NCBI GenBank assembly: GCA_947454465.1 | Contig: CANGJP010000006.1 | Coordinates: 1 to 62,224, forward strand | Source: Pseudomonadota bacterium | Lineage (GTDB): Bacteria; Pseudomonadota; Gammaproteobacteria; Steroidobacterales; Steroidobacteraceae | Length of the DNA: 62,224 nt | Reading direction: 5' to 3' | Part shown: positions 27,603 through 35,414 of the stretch, one piece after another | Numbering within the stretch: position 1 is the first letter of the stretch | How the letters are laid out: each line of letters begins with the position of its first letter | Program-made: the position numbers and the translations under genes | Notes under the pieces: generated by a model | Seen by the model: only the letters and a program-made list of their open reading frames with translations | The model's database searches: none | Told to the model about the DNA's origin: nothing

Positions 27603-28594
27603 GCGCAACCCCCATCAGCATAAACATCAGTAAACATGAGATCAGCCGGTGGCGGCGGCGCCGCCTTGCAAGCCACTTCGGCTGCATCGACTTCCTTCTT
27701 AACTTCTTGCTCAATTGCATCGAGCACCGAGGCCTTAACACCCGCTGAAAGCAGGCGCGCACGGTAAGTTTTTACCGGATCGCTCTTCTTCCATTCTTCG
27801 AGTTCGCCTTCAGGGCGATACTTAGCGGGGTCGGCACGGCTGTGACCGGAATGACGATAAGTCAAACATTCAATCAGTGATGGACCTTCGCCAGCACGAG
27901 CACGAGCATAGGCTTTTTGTGCAGTCTGATAAACCACATCCGCATCGTTACCATCAATCAAAATACGCTCTAAGCCGTAGGCTGAAGCACGGTCTGCAGC
28001 CGGTTGAGGCACTGCAGTCACGTCTTTAATTGGGGTGTATTCCATGTACAAGTTGTTTTCGCACACAAACACCACAGGCAACTTCCAGATCACTGCAAAG
28101 TTGAGCGCCTCATGGAAGGCACCGATGTTGGTGGTACCGTCACCAAAGAAACAGGTGGTGACATCTTGTGCACCCTGATACTGCGCACGCCAAGCTGAAC
28201 CGCAAGCGATACACAGGTGAGCACCGATGATGGCGTAGGAACCCATGACCCCATGTTCGACAGAGGTCAGGTGCATCGAACCGCCCTTACCACGCATCAA
28301 GCCATTGTCACGCGACATCAATTCACCTAGAACCTTTTCAACGGACACGCCGCGAGCCAAGGTATGGGCGTGACCACGATAAGTACAGAAGGTCAAATCA
28401 CCCGGCTTCATGGCGGTGGCGAAACCCGCCGCAATGGCCTCCTGCCCTAATGACAGGTGGCTGGTACCCTTGACCAGATTTTGCAGGAACAAATCGAATG
28501 CACGCTGCTCCGCTTCACGCAGGCGGTACTGAGAGCGATACATCTCCAATCGCGTAGCTTCGGCAATATCAACTGCCGGGGTTTTCTTACTCAT
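27590..28594 (-). CDS. 2-oxoacid dehydrogenase E1 component, alpha subunit (thiamine-binding)
   Basis: 334 aa. The thiamine-diphosphate motif GDG...NN is at residues 151-181 (GDGTTNIGAFHEALNFA to CENN). RGHAHTLARG and GKGGSMHLT near 73-108 are the substrate and cofactor residues of acetoin/pyruvate E1alpha. First gene of the operon. Could act on acetoin, pyruvate or a longer 2-oxoacid; the presence of dehydrogenases around it makes an oxoacid from a catabolic pathway more likely than acetoin. Confidence 0.93.
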   Translation of the reverse strand: MSKKTPAVDIAEATRLEMYRSQYRLREAEQRAFDLFLQNLVKGTSHLSLGQEAIAAGFATAMKPGDLTFCTYRGHAHTLARGVSVEKVLGELMSRDNGLMRGKGGSMHLTSVEHGVMGSYAIIGAHLCIACGSAWRAQYQGAQDVTTCFFGDGTTNIGAFHEALNFAVIWKLPVVFVCENNLYMEYTPIKDVTAVPQPAADRASAYGLERILIDGNDADVVYQTAQKAYARARAGEGPSLIECLTYRHSGHSRADPAKYRPEGELEEWKKSDPVKTYRARLLSAGVKASVLDAIEQEVKKEVDAAEVACKAAPPPPADLMFTDVYADGGCAWRN

Positions 28595-28682
28595 ACTTGG
28601 TACTCAGGTATTTAAAACTGAATTAACGATCGAACAAACTGGGCATGATACAGCAAAACAAGCCTAGGCAGTAAATGCCACC

Positions 28683-29633
28683 TCAGGATTTACCGCCAGC
28701 GGGCAACTCAAGCCCTGTCGGCACCACTTTATTCTCGCTCACCAACTGCATCCCTGAGAAAGCAGCCAGAGTTTGGAGCAAGCCGGCAAAGTCTTGCTCG
28801 GAGCCCGCCACGCCGATATGCGACTGAACCATTTCGCGGGTAGCGGAAGCGATCGGCATGGCCACATTCATAGAACGCGCCATCCCAAGCCCAAGGTCAA
28901 GATCCTTGCGCAATAGGGCCGAGGTAAAGGTTGGGGTCCAATCCAAGTTCACCAACGCCGATGACTTATAACGAGTAAACATCGAGCCCAGAACACTGTT
29001 ATTCAAGAAATCAAGGTAGGCATGACGCGGCACCCCGGCCTTTTCTGCCAATAGCGCCGTCTCGCACAAACCTTGGATCATCACGCCCAGCATGACATTG
29101 TGAGCAACCTTACACACACGGGCAAGATCGCCTTCGCCGGCATAGGACACGCCGCGTGGAGCGATGTGATTTAGGTAAGGCATGGCTTTCTTGCAAGCCG
29201 CTTCGGGCCCGGAGAGCACCGCAGAGAGCAATCCGGCGGCAACCACTTTGCCGTTACCGCTTACTGGGCAGGAAATAAAAGACACACCCTTGGCGGCTAA
29301 CTTTTCACGCAGTGCTGCCGATTGGTCCATACCAATCGTGGACAGATCCACAACAATGGAAGGACGGGTAGCGCCGCTGAGCAGCCCATTTTCACCGAGA
29401 CACACGGCCTCAAGGTCTGGCGCGCTGGCCACAATGCAAAACACGATGTCATTGTTTGCCACGTCGGAGGCTTTATCAGCAATGACGGCGCCCTTGCCCT
29501 GCAATGGCTCAGCTTTGCTGCGGGTACGGTTCCATACTGAAACAGGCACTTTGGCATCCAACAGCCGTTCCACCATGGCATAACCCATGCGCCCGGTACC
29601 AATCCAGCCGACACGGTCATTTGTATTAGGCAT
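28683..29633 (-). CDS. Beta-hydroxyacid dehydrogenase-family oxidoreductase, second copy
   Basis: 316 aa. Rossmann motif GTGRMGYAMV, VDLSTIG, substrate loop CPVSGNGKVVAAGLLS (close to the classical DAPVSGG), and catalytic Lys in RVCKVAHNVMLG. More conventional than the copy at 18460. It precedes the E1alpha gene by 88 bases on the same strand and may be the first gene of the operon. Divergent from the M24 gene; the 136-base gap between them probably holds promoters for both. Confidence 0.88.
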   Translation of the reverse strand: MPNTNDRVGWIGTGRMGYAMVERLLDAKVPVSVWNRTRSKAEPLQGKGAVIADKASDVANNDIVFCIVASAPDLEAVCLGENGLLSGATRPSIVVDLSTIGMDQSAALREKLAAKGVSFISCPVSGNGKVVAAGLLSAVLSGPEAACKKAMPYLNHIAPRGVSYAGEGDLARVCKVAHNVMLGVMIQGLCETALLAEKAGVPRHAYLDFLNNSVLGSMFTRYKSSALVNLDWTPTFTSALLRKDLDLGLGMARSMNVAMPIASATREMVQSHIGVAGSEQDFAGLLQTLAAFSGMQLVSENKVVPTGLELPAGGKS

Positions 29634-29681
29634 ACGCTCAATCCGCTCAAGTCAAATCGGCCGATAAAAATATCCGCATAG

Positions 29682-29710
29682 TTGAAGAAAGGCAAATTTT
29701 ATTGGATACT
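29682..29710 (+). promoter_or_regulatory. Candidate promoter of the M24-CobW operon
   Basis: TTGAAG (29682-29687), 17-base spacer, GATACT (29705-29710). Four of six matches in each box. Lies in the divergent gap. Confidence 0.45.
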
Positions 29711-29769
29711 TTTCGACTCACCGAAGCATTGTTTTTGCTTTTATTCCCAGCCCGGAGCTACATAACACC

Positions 29770-31023
29770 ATGAAATACAATCGCCCTTACTCAACGGCTG
29801 CTTATGGCACCATGGCCAAGGACTGGGAAGGCGGAGTGAACTATGAGCGTCTGCGCCGTGAACGATTGGCCCGCGCTCAAAATGCCATCAAATCAGCCGG
29901 CTTGGGCGGCGTAATCTGCTTCAACTTTGACAACATCCGTTACGTCACTGGCACCAATATCGGAGAGTGGGCCCGTGACAAGTTCATGCGTTACACGCTT
30001 TGCCCTGCTGAAGGCCCTCCTTATCTGTGGGACCCTGCAGCCCCTTCCAAGCGCATTGCTTCTCCTTGGATTGCTGACAACGTTGCCGCACCCATTTCTA
30101 CAATGCAAGGTGCACTGCGTCCTTCAATGAAGGTCGAAAGCACGTTTGCTAAGCAAATTAAGAAAGCCCTGGTTCATTACGGCATCGAAAAGCAACCTAT
30201 TGGTATCGACATCATGGAATTACCCATGCTGCGCGCCCTCGAAGCTGAAGGCATCGAAGTAGTCGACGGTCAACAAGCTCTGCTTGACGCCCGCGAAATC
30301 AAAACCTGGGATGAAATTGAACTGCTGAAAGTTGCTGCCGCAATGGTTGACGCCACCTATGTGGACATCATCAAGGCCGTGCGTCCAGGTACTCGTGAAA
30401 ATGAATTGGTTGCCATTGCTCATGATCGCCTGTTCCGTTTAGGTTCAGAGCGCGTTGAGTGCATTAACTCAGTGTCCGGTCCTCGCGGCCGCCCTCACTC
30501 ACATACTTTTTCCGATCGCATCATTCAACCCGGCGACATGGTGTTCCTCGACATCATGCACTCGTTCAATGGTTACCGTACCTGTTACTACCGCACCTTC
30601 ATTTGCGGTGAACCTAATAAGCACCAGATTGAAGCCTATGAAAAGGCGTCTAAGTGGATCAGTGCTTCTATCGATATGATTCGTCCGGGCGTCACGCCGG
30701 ATGAAGTAGCACAAGTCTGGCCCGATGCTCAGGAATTCGGTTATCGCGATGAAGCCGAAGCCTTCTTGCTGCAATACGGTCACGGCGTTGGTCTGTCGCT
30801 GTGGGAACGCCCTATTTTCTCGAAGCGTTACAAGGGTCAGACCGAGCCGCTCAAGGAAGGCATGGTGTTCGCGCTTGAAACTTGGTGTGGCGCTGAAGAC
30901 GGCTCAGGCGCAGCCCGCATTGAAGAAGAAGTGGTGGTCACCAAGAACGGTTGTGAAATCATCACCTGCTTCCCATCTGATCGCTTGATTTCCTGCGGCC
31001 TGCCTGGCTGCGAGGTCTTCTAA
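29770..31023 (+). CDS. M24-family creatinase-fold protein (DddP/Xaa-Pro peptidase-like) with altered metal site
   Basis: 417 aa: N-terminal creatinase domain, then a pita-bread catalytic domain. Of the five usual metal ligands, D261 (VFLDIM), H338 (GHGVGLSLWE), E370 (MVFALETW) and E385 (ARIEEEVV) are present, but the second Asp is C272 in GYRTCYYRTF (codon TGT at 30583-30585). This changes the dinuclear centre. DMSP lyase DddP belongs to this family, so a lyase or C-N hydrolase is possible; peptidase activity is doubtful. Arg codons are almost all CGC/CGT, suggesting high expression. Eight bases upstream of the CobW gene. Confidence 0.82.
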   Translation: MKYNRPYSTAAYGTMAKDWEGGVNYERLRRERLARAQNAIKSAGLGGVICFNFDNIRYVTGTNIGEWARDKFMRYTLCPAEGPPYLWDPAAPSKRIASPWIADNVAAPISTMQGALRPSMKVESTFAKQIKKALVHYGIEKQPIGIDIMELPMLRALEAEGIEVVDGQQALLDAREIKTWDEIELLKVAAAMVDATYVDIIKAVRPGTRENELVAIAHDRLFRLGSERVECINSVSGPRGRPHSHTFSDRIIQPGDMVFLDIMHSFNGYRTCYYRTFICGEPNKHQIEAYEKASKWISASIDMIRPGVTPDEVAQVWPDAQEFGYRDEAEAFLLQYGHGVGLSLWERPIFSKRYKGQTEPLKEGMVFALETWCGAEDGSGAARIEEEVVVTKNGCEIITCFPSDRLISCGLPGCEVF

Positions 31024-31031
31024 GCAATCAC

Positions 31032-32177
31032 ATGACATCTACAACCCCCACAGCCGATCAGCGGGTGCCGGTCACCTTGCTGACCGGCTTTTTGGGCAGC
31101 GGTAAAACAACGCTGTTAAGCCAAGCCATCAACCACCCCGAACTTGCACGTACGGTGGTGGTTATCAATGAGTTCGGTGACGTCAGCTTAGACCATTCAT
31201 TGGTTGCTGCCAGCAATGACAACATCGTTGTACTGGAAAATGGCTGCATGTGTTGTACGGTACGTGGCGATCTGCTCGCTACCCTCACCGAACTGCATGC
31301 CGCGCGCGCGGCCAATGAAATCCCCCAGTTTGATCAGGTCATCATCGAAACATCTGGCCTGGCCGATCCTGCGCCGGTTATGCAAGCACTGCTCTCAGAA
31401 CCGGCACTGGAAAGCCAATACCGACTAGCGCGCATCATCGCCACCTTCGATGCGGTGAATGGCCCAAGCACATTGACTCGTCATGATGAGTCGGTGCGAC
31501 AAATCGCGATGGCAGACCATATCCTGATCACCAAGCTCGACTTAGTAAAAGACGTAGATGCCAGCACCGCATTAGAACGTCATACCGTTTCACTACAAGC
31601 CGTCAATCCAGCTGCAGTCATTGAACAAAATCCAAGTGACAGCGCTGAGATCGTGAAGCTCCTCCGTCTACAAGGCTTTGATCCAAAGCATAGCCCTGAA
31701 GAAGCACTGAAGTGGCTCAACGCACAAGCTTATCTGCACGCACCTCACGAACATGATTGCAGCGAACATGGCTGCGAAGAACATGCGCTGCACCATCACC
31801 TACAAGACATCGCCTCGTTCTGCTTCGTCAGAGAAGAACCGATTGCCCGTGAAGCATTGCACCTACTGCTGACTTCGCTGGAAAACAATCTGGGCAGCAA
31901 TCTACTGCGTGTCAAAGGACTCATCAACATTGCCGAAGAACCGGGCCGGCCGGTGGTCGTGCAAGGCGCACAGCATCTGTTGCACAACCTGACCTGGCTT
32001 AATAGTTGGCCGGATGCCGATCACCGCACCCGAATTGTGTTCATCGCCCAAGGCATCGCACGGGATGCAGTTGTGGAAATGATTGAATTATTAGAACGGG
32101 TCGCATCACGAACCGCAAAAGCTCGTCGTGCCGCGCCGCAGTCGCCAACCAAACCAACTCAGAACATCACACTGTAA
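31032..32177 (+). CDS. CobW/COG0523 GTPase, putative metallochaperone
   Basis: 381 aa. Walker A GFLGSGKTTLL (19-29), metal-binding C72-x-C74-C75 in GCMCCTVRGD, and a His/Cys-rich stretch around 235-262 (HEHDCSEHGCEEHALHHH). COG0523 proteins deliver Zn, Co or Fe to a client enzyme with GTP hydrolysis. It follows the M24 gene by eight bases with no terminator, so the M24 protein is a natural candidate client. It has only a weak ribosome-binding site, which suggests coupling to the upstream gene. Confidence 0.88.
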   Translation: MTSTTPTADQRVPVTLLTGFLGSGKTTLLSQAINHPELARTVVVINEFGDVSLDHSLVAASNDNIVVLENGCMCCTVRGDLLATLTELHAARAANEIPQFDQVIIETSGLADPAPVMQALLSEPALESQYRLARIIATFDAVNGPSTLTRHDESVRQIAMADHILITKLDLVKDVDASTALERHTVSLQAVNPAAVIEQNPSDSAEIVKLLRLQGFDPKHSPEEALKWLNAQAYLHAPHEHDCSEHGCEEHALHHHLQDIASFCFVREEPIAREALHLLLTSLENNLGSNLLRVKGLINIAEEPGRPVVVQGAQHLLHNLTWLNSWPDADHRTRIVFIAQGIARDAVVEMIELLERVASRTAKARRAAPQSPTKPTQNITL

Positions 32178-32422
32178 GCAAGCACCTACTGTTGTAAACC
32201 AACGCCACCGTAACTGATTAGTGCTTCGCTATCGATCAACCCAGTCATCGCTGCAACTTTGTCGCCGTACACGGTATGGAATGACGCGCCACACTGGATA
32301 ACACCGGGTCACACGAGACACTGTGTCGTGCTGCGTAACACACGCTTGGCGATGACCATAGACTGGCATAACATCGCAACAGAGCCACTGAACTTTCAGC
32401 GCATGGGCAGGCAACTAAAACA

Positions 32423-33457
32423 ATGAAAAAAACTTCGCCCCTCACCTCACACGCACTCCTACTGATCGGATGCCTACTCCTTTGCAAGGTAACAGTCGCT
32501 GCAGCTCCTTCTTGGGCGTATGGCTATAAGACCACCCCCACCAAAAGCGAAACTCAAAAGGTGCCAGCCTGCCCCACCAACGCGCGACCGATTGATTGTG
32601 CCTATCCCGCCACCGCCGTCGCTGATGGCGATGTCAAACGACAGTTACCCCAATCAGCTTTAAGCTTTTCACGTAACGAAGCCTACGCAGATTACGGCCC
32701 GGCTGACTGGTATCCGGGCGATCACCCCGTTATGCCAGACATCGTGGCGAAGGGTCGCCAGAAGGACGGCGTCCGCGCCTGTGCGCTCTGCCATTATCCG
32801 AATGGACAGGGAAAAATGGAGAACGGTGGACTGGCCGGCCTGCCCGCCGAATACATTCTTCAACAGCTCAGCAATTTCAAAAACGGCCTGAGGCACAGCG
32901 CTGACCCACGCAAGGCCAATGTGAATGAAATGACACGCATCGCCGCTTCACTCACCGACGCAGAAGCGCAGGCGGCAGCGAATTACTTTTCCTCGATGCC
33001 GTGGCGGCCCTGGGTACGCGTGGTAGAGAGCAAGCTTGTGCCCAGTGTGCGCGTCACCACCAACGGTCTTTATATTCCACTTGCAGGCTTGCAATGGGAA
33101 TCCATCGGCTTACGCATCATTGAAGTGCCTGAACAACCCGAACGAACCGAGGTCATGCGCGATCCGCGTTCAGGTTTTATTGCCTATGTCCCACCGGGCA
33201 GCATCGCCAAAGGCAAGGCCATGACCAGCACAGGTGGCGGACGCACGCTGCCCTGTTCATCCTGTCATGGCGCCAACCTGCAAGGGATTGGTGTGATACC
33301 AGGTATCGCCGGCCGCTCCGCAACTTATATTTTTCGACAACTTTATGATGTGCAACAAGGCACGCGTCAATCACAGATCATGGCACCCATCGTTGCCAAA
33401 CTTTCTGTGGAAGACATGATCAACATCACGGCTTACGTGGCTTCACTCAAACCCTAA
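32423..33457 (+). CDS. Periplasmic dihaem cytochrome c
   Basis: 344 aa, signal peptide to about residue 27. Two haem sites, CALCH (120-124) and CSSCH (278-282), each in a class I cytochrome c domain; Met ligands are likely downstream (MENGG, MAPIVAK). Resembles c4-type or sulfite/alcohol dehydrogenase cytochromes. Stands 245 bases after CobW, probably with its own promoter, and may accept electrons from a periplasmic dehydrogenase or feed an oxidase. No such dehydrogenase is recognised nearby. Confidence 0.85.
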   Translation: MKKTSPLTSHALLLIGCLLLCKVTVAAAPSWAYGYKTTPTKSETQKVPACPTNARPIDCAYPATAVADGDVKRQLPQSALSFSRNEAYADYGPADWYPGDHPVMPDIVAKGRQKDGVRACALCHYPNGQGKMENGGLAGLPAEYILQQLSNFKNGLRHSADPRKANVNEMTRIAASLTDAEAQAAANYFSSMPWRPWVRVVESKLVPSVRVTTNGLYIPLAGLQWESIGLRIIEVPEQPERTEVMRDPRSGFIAYVPPGSIAKGKAMTSTGGGRTLPCSSCHGANLQGIGVIPGIAGRSATYIFRQLYDVQQGTRQSQIMAPIVAKLSVEDMINITAYVASLKP

Positions 33458-33485
33458 GGCTCGTTGCATTTATCGCTTGTGTTTA

Positions 33486-33626
33486 GTGGTTGATGAAATT
33501 GGTTTGATGCTTGGGCTCAAAGACTTGGCCCAATCTAAAGGCTTAGGCCGCGGGCCAACGTATAAGCTTGGCACTTTTCAGTTAGTTGATTGCCTACAGC
33601 ATGCAATACCAGAACACAGTAAGTAA
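33486..33626 (+). pseudogene. Possible gene remnant (C-terminal fragment)
   Basis: This frame reads without stops in a protein-like way (MLGLKDLAQSKGLGRGPTYKL then TFQLVDCLQHA) but has no ribosome-binding site and no domain I recognise. It could be the tail of a gene lost by deletion between the cytochrome and sulfatase genes, or chance. Low confidence. Confidence 0.2.
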
Positions 33627-33676
33627 GCCCTGAGGAAACCCACATTCATCGCTGTGATTGATTCGCCCCAAAAGCA

Positions 33677-33720
33677 AAATGCCGTACACATTTGAAGAAT
33701 GTGTACGGCATTTATTTTTA
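33677..33720. terminator. Strong hairpin between convergent cytochrome c and sulfatase genes
   Basis: A perfect 16-bp stem (33677-33692 with 33698-33713) around a five-base loop TGAAG, with T-rich sequence on the plus side (TTTATTTTTA) and an A-run on the other. It can stop transcription from either side. Confidence 0.85.
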
Positions 33721-33778
33721 GTTTGTTAAGTCAGAAATTGGTTACAACCAATCTCACTCTTGAATAAGACTTAGTTAA

Positions 33779-35224
33779 TTACTGAGTCGCTGCCATGCCG
33801 CCCGCCATGCCACCGGCAGCCATACCTGCTGCTGCGGCATCCATACCGCCACCATTTCTTTCACCAGGCAACTTGCTGGCAGAAGCAGTCGGATCAGCAT
33901 TTGGATTCATAGTGGGCATTTGTGCATTTATATCTTTCAAATAAGCCGTCAAACGTGCATCTAATTCGGCAACCTTGGCCGGCATCTGCTTAGCCAAATC
34001 GTTTGACTCACTGGGGTCCTTGGATAGATCGAACAAGCGACGCTCGCCGGTTTCATACAGACGGGTCATCTTGTAATCGCCCAGCAGGATTGATGAGGCC
34101 GGACCTTGCGGGTTCTTGTCATAGTGAGGGAAGTGCACCACAAATTCTTCGCGTGAACGCTTCACCGCACCCACGCCAGCATTGGTGAGCACCGGCACCA
34201 GACTACCGCCTTCAACGCCCTTAGGCATTGCAGCTTCTTTTACCCCAGCCAGTGCGGCAAAGGTTGGGAATAAATCCGCCCCACTGACACGCACATGGGA
34301 ATTGGTACCGGCTTTAATGCCAGGACCTGCCACCAAGAATGGAACACGAATACCACCCTCCAACACATCACCCTTACCACCCGATAACGGAGTGTTCTTA
34401 CCTTGGGTACCATGATCGGTGGTGTAGACAATGTAGGTGTTGTCCTTAATGCCTAAGCGCTGCACCGCATCCATCACCTGACCATAACTGCTATCAATGA
34501 TATGGGCTTCTTCGCTGATCTCTTGAGGGCTCTTGGCGCCCTGATTAGGATACTGAGACAACTGCAAATAAAAGGGCTTACCGGCCTTAATTTGTTTTTC
34601 CATGAAAGCAATGCCTTCCTGAGCCATGGCCAGTGTCTGCTTCGGATTGGGATCAGACACATTGTCTGGACCACCGTTACTGGTTGGGCCATCACTCTCA
34701 TCAAAACCATGCTGGGACGGATTGACTCGGCCTACATGCCACTTACCGAAGTGAGCGGTCGCATACCCAGAACCCTTTAGTAATTCAGCAATCGTGGTCT
34801 CTTCAAGCGGCAATTCGGTTGAAGCATCGACCGGAATCACTTTGGTAGTGATATTGCCCGTACCCATGCCATCACCAATCCCAACGAAGGTCATGTGCAA
34901 CGCAGCTGGGCTTCGGCCAGTGAAAATAGTGGCGCGAGAAGGCGTACAGCGTGGTGAGGGCGCATAGCCATCCGAGAAGCGCATGCCCGCCGCTGCCAGA
35001 CGCTCAAGATTCGGTGTTTTATTGATCGTACCCTTTGAAGCAGGATTACGGTCATCCATCTGCACGGAAGTGCTGACCCAACCCGCACCCTCGCCATAAA
35101 AAACAATAAAGTTTGGCTGCTTAGGGGACGCGGCTGCATTGGCATCTAATGCATCGAACTTCATCGATAGACCCGCAATCACCACACCCACAGCACTCAA
35201 TAGCACTAGGTATTTTTTATTCAT
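33779..35224 (-). CDS. Secreted sulfatase, copy 1, without the Asp-Asp metal pair, Met/Gly/Ala tail
   Basis: 481 aa with signal peptide. The sulfatase signature CTPSRATIFTG supplies C93, which FGE-type enzymes convert to formylglycine; GKWHVG and the TTDHG metal residues are also present. The N-terminal motif that normally reads TDDQGW is YGEGAGW (43-49), so the two Asp ligands are E45 and G46. The C-terminus ends in a Met/Gly/Ala-rich tail (GMDAAAAGMAAGGMAGGMAA). A sulfatase-maturating enzyme is not in the window. GAGAGGGG precedes ATG 35224. Paralogue at 35415. Confidence 0.85.
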   Translation of the reverse strand: MNKKYLVLLSAVGVVIAGLSMKFDALDANAAASPKQPNFIVFYGEGAGWVSTSVQMDDRNPASKGTINKTPNLERLAAAGMRFSDGYAPSPRCTPSRATIFTGRSPAALHMTFVGIGDGMGTGNITTKVIPVDASTELPLEETTIAELLKGSGYATAHFGKWHVGRVNPSQHGFDESDGPTSNGGPDNVSDPNPKQTLAMAQEGIAFMEKQIKAGKPFYLQLSQYPNQGAKSPQEISEEAHIIDSSYGQVMDAVQRLGIKDNTYIVYTTDHGTQGKNTPLSGGKGDVLEGGIRVPFLVAGPGIKAGTNSHVRVSGADLFPTFAALAGVKEAAMPKGVEGGSLVPVLTNAGVGAVKRSREEFVVHFPHYDKNPQGPASSILLGDYKMTRLYETGERRLFDLSKDPSESNDLAKQMPAKVAELDARLTAYLKDINAQMPTMNPNADPTASASKLPGERNGGGMDAAAAGMAAGGMAGGMAATQ

Positions 35225-35414
35225 AGAGCAACCCCTCTCGCAGGCATGAGATAGAAAAATAAATTCAGTATTTCAACAAAGACCAGATCAACATTATTAG
35301 GCAGCTTAGCTCAGAAGCCCGGCATCTCTGCTTTAAGAATAGTAAAGACTCGGCCCAAACAAACTGCAACAGCTTGAGGGCCAATCAACGAACACGCGTA
35401 CGCGCAACGTTAGC

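Larger units (their letters stand above)
33458..33778. other. Gap between cytochrome c and sulfatase genes
   Basis: 321 bases. It contains a strong bidirectional-looking terminator (33677-33720) and an open frame of up to 46 codons (33486-33626, GTG to TAA), listed separately. Otherwise I see nothing. Confidence 0.5.

Noticed and set aside
26628-28594. Calling the E1 genes acoA and acoB
   Set aside because: The fold and motifs fit acetoin, pyruvate and branched-chain enzymes alike, and no acetoin genes are nearby.
29770-31023. Naming the M24 protein DddP (DMSP lyase)
   Set aside because: The family fits, but a metal Asp is Cys and DddP-specific residues cannot be confirmed without an alignment.
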